Made by a program: the position numbers and the translations under genes. Below, piece after piece: positions 37,564-41,206 of a DNA stretch of 41,206 bases (position 1 is the stretch's first letter; each line of letters starts with the position of its first letter). The DNA is from a virus. The notes under the pieces were generated by a model, which did not search any database, was not told the origin of the DNA, and was given only the letters and a program-made list of their open reading frames with translations. The DNA is taken from IMG/VR virus record IMGVR_UViG_3300046517_000953, positions 1 to 41,206 of that record; one strand, written 5' to 3'.

Positions 37564-38244
37564 TTAGCTCCCCGGATAGTAGTTATTACCGGAGGGGAAA
37601 CTGCTGTTAAACCGGTCGCTAAACGTATTGCCGGGGCCCTGATAGTTGCCGAAGGGGTCCATCGAACCGAGCTGTCCTGACCCCGGGAAGCCGTAGAGAT
37701 TGGTGTCCGGGCCTCCGAATTGTGAAGGCGTCTCGGTCGAGGATCGCGACTGCGGTGGCTGCGTTGGTTGCTGTTTGGCTACGCCACCGCTGCCGAAGAA
37801 GTCGCTGCCGCCATAGCCGCCGCCGTAGAGCCCGCCGCCGATGTTGGCGGGAGGAAGCCCCGCGCCGCTGAAGGCGTTATAGCCGCTCGGGATCTGCGGG
37901 GCCCCCATCGCGCCGCCGCCATAGGGCCCGGCGACGCCGGTCGGAATGGCCTTGCCCTGCGATGCCTGTCTGAAAAGGGCGATATCGGTCGGCGACATGC
38001 GCGCCAGCAGGGATGCGGGAATGTCGGAATTGTCGGCTTGCGCCGGGACGCCGGTCGGGGCCGTCGGCGTCGAATACTGCACGGTGCCGCCGCTCAGGGC
38101 TTGCTGCGGCTGTTGCGCCATCGTTTGCGCAAGCTGATCCCGGCCACCTCCGGCCGCGCCCATCGTCTGGTTGAACTGCATCATGTCGGAAGGAGACATG
38201 CGGCCCCACAGGCTGGGATCTACGCCATAGGTGTTATCGGGCAT
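37564..38244 (-). CDS. Gly-rich paralogue with MSPxD repeats (226 aa)
   Basis: Begins MPDNTYGVDPSLWGRMSPSD and has a second repeat unit at SLLARMSPTDIALFRQASQG. The rest is Gly/Pro/Ser/Gln-rich (GGGLYGGGYGGSDFFGSGGV). The N-terminal YGVDP-x-x-W-x-x-MSP block is nearly the same as an internal block of the downstream 317-residue protein. It lies 3 bases after the lysozyme stop. Likely a late structural or release-related protein; the family is unknown to me. Confidence 0.74.
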   Translation of the reverse strand: MPDNTYGVDPSLWGRMSPSDMMQFNQTMGAAGGGRDQLAQTMAQQPQQALSGGTVQYSTPTAPTGVPAQADNSDIPASLLARMSPTDIALFRQASQGKAIPTGVAGPYGGGAMGAPQIPSGYNAFSGAGLPPANIGGGLYGGGYGGSDFFGSGGVAKQQPTQPPQSRSSTETPSQFGGPDTNLYGFPGSGQLGSMDPFGNYQGPGNTFSDRFNSSFPSGNNYYPGS

Positions 38245-38247
38245 TGC

Positions 38248-38811
38248 TCAATCCTCCGGGATGTCGACGATCTGGGGCATCGGGTGCGGCGACGGCGGCG
38301 CATCCGCCTTGCCGTCGTAGTTCTCGTCGGGAATATTCTCGAACATCAGGGCCTCCGAGGCCCGGCGACGGGTCAACCCTGCGAGTTCTTTTCCGTTGGC
38401 TTTATTCCATCGCTTGAACTCTTGGGCCGCGCCCTTGTAATCGCCCGCGTTGAGTTTCTTGAGAAGCGTGCTCTTGCTCAGGGCCCCCTCGCCGACATTG
38501 TAGGTGAAGGACACCAGCGCGTCGAACTGGTAGGCGGTCAGCGGCACCGTCACCAGATGCTTGACCGCTTCCTCGAAGCCCTTCATGTCGTCGGTGAAAG
38601 CCGCATCGCAGTCGGCCTGTGACCAGACGTCCTCGTTGGTGAACTTGATGCCGTGGTGGTTGGTGTGGCCCCAGCCGATCGTCAGCACCCCTGCCGGGCA
38701 CTTGTAGGCTTTAAAACCATCCTTCACCGGCTTGAGGCAACTCTCGAAATGCTTGACGAGGTTGGCACCGCGTTCGGTAAGAATAAGGCTGTCGTTCTGT
38801 TCGTGGCTCAT
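38248..38811 (-). CDS. Endolysin, GH24 (T4-type) lysozyme (187 aa)
   Basis: Peptidoglycan-cleaving muramidase for host lysis. Glu23 in VKHFESCLK is the catalytic acid; KCPAGVLTIGWGHT (37-50) contains Cys38 in the position of the T4 lysozyme Asp and Thr44 in the threonine position, as in many P22/lambdoid-like GH24 enzymes. Between Glu23 and Cys38 there are about six extra residues compared with the common E-x8-D/C-x5-T spacing. The rest of the fold follows (QFDALVSFTYNVGEGALSKS, LTRRRASEALMF). There is no signal anchor, so export depends on a holin. ATG 38811 overlaps the upstream stop and has GGAGG nearby. Confidence 0.92.
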   Translation of the reverse strand: MSHEQNDSLILTERGANLVKHFESCLKPVKDGFKAYKCPAGVLTIGWGHTNHHGIKFTNEDVWSQADCDAAFTDDMKGFEEAVKHLVTVPLTAYQFDALVSFTYNVGEGALSKSTLLKKLNAGDYKGAAQEFKRWNKANGKELAGLTRRRASEALMFENIPDENYDGKADAPPSPHPMPQIVDIPED

Positions 38812-39155
38812 CTAGGGCCTCCACAGGTTGGCGGGCTCCATTCCAGCATGTTGGTTCGCGCGACGTCGTAGATATGCAGGCTCTCCTGCATCCCCGCGCT
38901 GGCCCGCTTGGGCTGGTCGACGTGGTCTTTCACCCAGCCCTCGAACAGTTTCTGGGTGTGGGCCTTCAGCGCAAGCCCGAGGCCTTCCAAGGTCAGCTTG
39001 CGTATTTCCTCGCGGGCCTCGTCGTCCATGCATAGCGAGGCTTGCGGCGTTGCCGGTTGGGCCTTGTCGGGGAATAGCGCCTGCGCCAGCAGCGCCAGCA
39101 ATACGGCCACGCCTACCGCGACAAACGCCATCCACCAATCCTTGACCGGCAACAT
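38808..39155 (-). CDS. Membrane-anchored lysis-cassette protein, possible i-spanin (115 aa)
   Basis: N-terminal transmembrane helix (WMAFVAVGVAVLLALLAQAL) followed by a periplasmic helical domain (DDEAREEIRKLTLEGLGLAL, HTQKLFEGWVKDHVDQPKRA). Type II single-pass topology and helical ectodomain next to a lysozyme gene fit an inner-membrane spanin, though a matching outer-membrane lipoprotein is not found. Alternatively it is a virion-release or superinfection protein. Its stop overlaps the lysozyme start by 4 bases. Confidence 0.72.
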   Translation of the reverse strand: MLPVKDWWMAFVAVGVAVLLALLAQALFPDKAQPATPQASLCMDDEAREEIRKLTLEGLGLALKAHTQKLFEGWVKDHVDQPKRASAGMQESLHIYDVARTNMLEWSPPTCGGPR

Positions 39156-39243
39156 CTTCTAGCATCCTTTGCAGATCCTCGGTTGCCCGGTGTCCAGCGG
39201 CGGCATCGGCTCTATCGCGGCGGGTCCGTCCGTGCCCGGCGCG

Positions 39244-39420
39244 TCAACGAATGGGGCTCCCGAAATCGTGCAGCCCGAGGATGCCTATCAGGATGAACAG
39301 GATCAGCCAGCCGCCAAAGGGGGCATAGGGCGAATTGGCGGGCCGCCAAGGGTTCATGCCCCAGACGCCGAACAAGAGCGTAATGACGTAGAGCAGCCAG
39401 AACCAGATGTTTGCACCCAT
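39244..39420 (-). CDS. Putative holin, two membrane helices (58 aa)
   Basis: ATG 39420 is preceded by AAAGGAGG, one of the best ribosome sites in the window; TGA is at 39244-39246. The product begins MGANIWFWLLYVITLLFGVW and, after NPWRPANSPYAP, has a second hydrophobic helix (WLILFILIGILGL) before HDFGSPIR. Size, two-span topology and position directly after the S74 fibre and before the spanin-like and lysozyme genes make a holin the best call. The 88 bases between this gene and the next contain no convincing gene; a lipobox-like SSGC frame there has no start codon. Confidence 0.75.
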   Translation of the reverse strand: MGANIWFWLLYVITLLFGVWGMNPWRPANSPYAPFGGWLILFILIGILGLHDFGSPIR

Positions 39421-39432
39421 TTGTGTCCTCCT

Positions 39433-40947
39433 TTATTGCCCGGGTTTGGCGTCTACCCGTCCCTCAAGCTGCGCGACCCGGGCCCTCAGGGTTTTGAGTT
39501 CCTGCAACAGCACGGGAATGTATTTAGAGTAGTCCACGCCCCAAGCATCGTCATCCATGCCGTCCTGCTTGCTGTGCGTCACGGCCAACGGATAGACCTC
39601 GATGGCCTGCTGCGCGATCACGCCGTAAGCGCGCTCGCTGCTGGACTTCCACTTGAAGTCATAGACGTTGGTCTGGTCGATGATGTTGCCCGCGTCGAAG
39701 GATTTGAGATCTTCCTTCAACTCCGCGCTGGAGGCCGTGTTGAAGGCAACATTGGTGGCGGTCTGCGAGATCGACCCGATGTTAGTCCCGCCTGCGTTTT
39801 CAAACCACATCACAGTCGTAGTGTCGGCTTGTGGGCGCATGCCGATACCATACTGCGTGCTGCCACCGCCATAAGCAAATTTTGCAATCTGGGCAGGAGC
39901 CGTCATCGGCGCGTTGCCGACTAAAAGAGAATAGTAAAACTGCGTCGAGTTGTTGGCGGCCGTGACCTGCATCACCGACGCCGGGATCATGTGATTGTAA
40001 AGCACCAAATCGTTCGACGTGGTGGCAAAGAACGTGCTGGAGTGCCCAAACGAGTATTGAATGACGCCGTTTTTTCGCCATTGCGTGAAGCAACCGCCGC
40101 TGACGGCAGAACCACCATCCATGACAAGGGAGGCGCTGGAATTGCCAGCACCGCCATTGTTCAGAATAAGACTGCCCGTTCCGTAGGTAAGAGAAAAAGA
40201 TGTGCCGTCCCACGTCAGGGTTCTCGAGCCGGTATTACCGAAATAGATTGTGCCCGATCCGGCGTTTGCACCAACATTGACGTAGCCCAGTACGGCCAGA
40301 CCGCCACCAGCCAGTTGATAGTTGGTGCCGTCGTAATTCAGGTACTTCGTGCCGGAGCTACCAAAATAGTAGGCACCGCTGACGGTGGCGCTTCCAGCAA
40401 CGAAGTTATTCTTTGAGGCGACCGGACCATCGGAAGTGATGCCGCCCGTGCCGGTATGAATGCCGTTGTCGCCGACGACCAGACCGCCGGAAACGGAAAC
40501 AGCGCCGCCCGTATAGGCGAGACGAAGCGTGACGTTGTAGCCCGCCGAATAAAACACCAGATCGTCCGACGTACCGCTTCCCAGAACGGCGCTGTCATGA
40601 CCGATGAACCATTTGTTCACGCCGGTCTTGTGCATCTGCAAGGTGGCCCCGCTGGCGGCAGCGTTACCGCCGATGAGACTAAGCGAGGACGAACCGGCAT
40701 GCATGATGGTCAGGTCGCCGCCCATGGTGTCGCCAGCCTTGGCGACTTTCGCCGTGTCGCTGGGATGGACGTGATCGCCGCGCGAATACAACGCCGAGAC
40801 GCCCGGCGCAGCGACGCTGTCCATGATCGGGCTGGAGTTACTGGGCGTCGAGCCTCCCGTGGGCGTGACGATCCACTTCTCGCCATCCCATGTATAGGGG
40901 CCCGAGATCTGGCCGTTGGTCGGCACGTCCGGGAAGTTCATGCCCAT
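39433..40947 (-). CDS. Tail fibre/spike with C-terminal S74 intramolecular chaperone (504 aa)
   Basis: Receptor-binding fibre. The N-terminus (MGMNFPDVPTNGQISGPYTW) is an attachment-type start; residues about 35-75 hold PIMDSVAAPGVSALYSRGDH and HVHPSDTAKVAKAGD, shared with the fibre at 153-1553. The middle is beta-helix-like with repeated G-T-x-Y-F-G-N/S units (GSGTIYFGNTGSRTLTWDG). From residue 406 the S74 chaperone domain begins: SSAELKEDLKSF, YGVIAQQAIEVYPLAV, VDYSKYIPVLLQELKTLRAR, ending in a coiled coil. S74 domains trimerise fibres and then cleave themselves off at the Ser. ATG 40947 has GGGGA 7 bases upstream; ATG 40941 overlaps the upstream TGA and is an alternative start. Confidence 0.9.
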   Translation of the reverse strand: MGMNFPDVPTNGQISGPYTWDGEKWIVTPTGGSTPSNSSPIMDSVAAPGVSALYSRGDHVHPSDTAKVAKAGDTMGGDLTIMHAGSSSLSLIGGNAAASGATLQMHKTGVNKWFIGHDSAVLGSGTSDDLVFYSAGYNVTLRLAYTGGAVSVSGGLVVGDNGIHTGTGGITSDGPVASKNNFVAGSATVSGAYYFGSSGTKYLNYDGTNYQLAGGGLAVLGYVNVGANAGSGTIYFGNTGSRTLTWDGTSFSLTYGTGSLILNNGGAGNSSASLVMDGGSAVSGGCFTQWRKNGVIQYSFGHSSTFFATTSNDLVLYNHMIPASVMQVTAANNSTQFYYSLLVGNAPMTAPAQIAKFAYGGGSTQYGIGMRPQADTTTVMWFENAGGTNIGSISQTATNVAFNTASSAELKEDLKSFDAGNIIDQTNVYDFKWKSSSERAYGVIAQQAIEVYPLAVTHSKQDGMDDDAWGVDYSKYIPVLLQELKTLRARVAQLEGRVDAKPGQ

Positions 40948-41206
40948 ATGGATTTCCCCAAGGTCTTTGCGATGAAGTCGGCCCGCGTCAAAGGCGGCTG
41001 GCCTTCGAGGGCCCGGACGCGGTTTTCGTGGTCGTAGAGCACTTGGTCTTGTGGCGTCGCGACTGGCGGCACCTGCGGCGGCTCGACGTAGGGATCGGGC
41101 ACGCCGCCGTTGGCGAGCCAGTCTTGGTACTCGACCCAGTCGCGGTTGGCGGGATCGTTGGGGATGCAGGCCCCGTCGGCGGTGCGGATGACGGAGGCGT
41201 CGGTTG
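40938..41206 (-). CDS. Fibre-associated small protein, C-terminal part (gene split by the contig ends)
   Basis: The 3' part of the 96-residue protein that begins at 149 in the window; it runs from the right edge to TGA at 40938-40940. The C-terminal half contains PQVPPVATPQDQVLYDHENR and RALEGQPPLTRADFIAKTLG, a pattern typical of small phage proteins placed before a fibre gene. The TGA overlaps a possible ATG of the S74 fibre gene. The sequence 41080-41206 duplicates 1-127 and so is counted once in the circular genome. Confidence 0.85.
   Translation of the reverse strand, partial: TDASVIRTADGACIPNDPANRDWVEYQDWLANGGVPDPYVEPPQVPPVATPQDQVLYDHENRVRALEGQPPLTRADFIAKTLGKSIWA
41080..41206. repeat. 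Terminal direct repeat, right copy (circular contig overlap)
   Basis: Exact copy of 1-127. See the left copy; removing one copy gives a circular genome of 41,079 bp with an intact gene across the join. Confidence 0.95.

Noticed and set aside
39156-39243. Possible o-spanin lipoprotein with SSGC lipobox-like sequence
   Set aside because: The frame has two adjacent stop codons immediately upstream and no start codon before the cysteine; no hydrophobic signal sequence is encoded.

Overview
The window is a complete, assembly-circularised tailed-phage genome. Its first 127 bases are repeated exactly as its last 127 bases (1-127 = 41080-41206), so the unique genome is 41,079 bp and one gene (40938 onward, through the junction, to 149) is cut by the window edge. 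High G+C, rhizobial-type phage protein families and a PEP-CTERM-like sorting signal suggest an alphaproteobacterial (soil or rhizosphere) host; this is inference. The structural set (TerS, TerL, a large portal, scaffold, capsid, a 528-residue tail hub, several Gly/Ala-rich presumed ejection proteins, multiple fibres, no tape measure and no sheath) points to a short-tailed (podovirus-like) virion. I see no integrase, partition system or clear repressor, so a lytic life style is most likely.

Layout. (1) Late block on the minus strand, read leftward from TerS at 21049 down to 1 and on through the circular junction to 36605: packaging and head genes (21.0-12.4 kb), tail hub and internal virion or ejection proteins with a transglycosylase-like enzyme (11.4-3.6 kb), collagen-like fibres (3.4-0.15 kb), then across the junction an S74-type fibre, a putative holin, a membrane protein, a GH24 lysozyme and two Gly-rich paralogues carrying an MSPxD repeat. 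It ends at a bidirectional terminator (36547-36574). (2) A plus-strand two-gene unit (21.3-24.7 kb) encoding a MoxR/CobS-type AAA+ ATPase and a CobT-like von Willebrand A protein that also carries an HExxH zincin-like motif, with its own promoter-like boxes, an attenuator-like leader and a strong terminator. (3) A gene-free segment (24.7-25.3 kb) with six 11-bp iterons, further repeats and an AT-richer tract: the best candidate replication origin. (4) Minus-strand replication genes: primase/VirE-type helicase and family A DNA polymerase. (5) A plus-strand early operon (29.7-36.5 kb) of many small, ATGA-overlapping genes: HTH-like protein, RuvC-like nuclease, SNF2 helicase, exported proteins, Cas4-like DUF2800 nuclease, DUF2815 ssDNA-binding protein and DUF6378 protein.

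How it fits together. Divergent promoters with overlapping -35 boxes at 29.6 kb would start the polymerase/primase and early operons from one control region. Primase, polymerase, SSB-like protein, SNF2 helicase, RuvC-like and Cas4-like nucleases form the replication/recombination set. The 91-base-class gene at 14877-15149 inside the head operon encodes a small two-helix protein resembling the Acb2/Tad1 cyclic-nucleotide sponges, a possible counter-defence. The AAA+/VWA-zincin pair is the most system-like accessory module. All functional assignments come from motif recognition by eye; no database search was possible.
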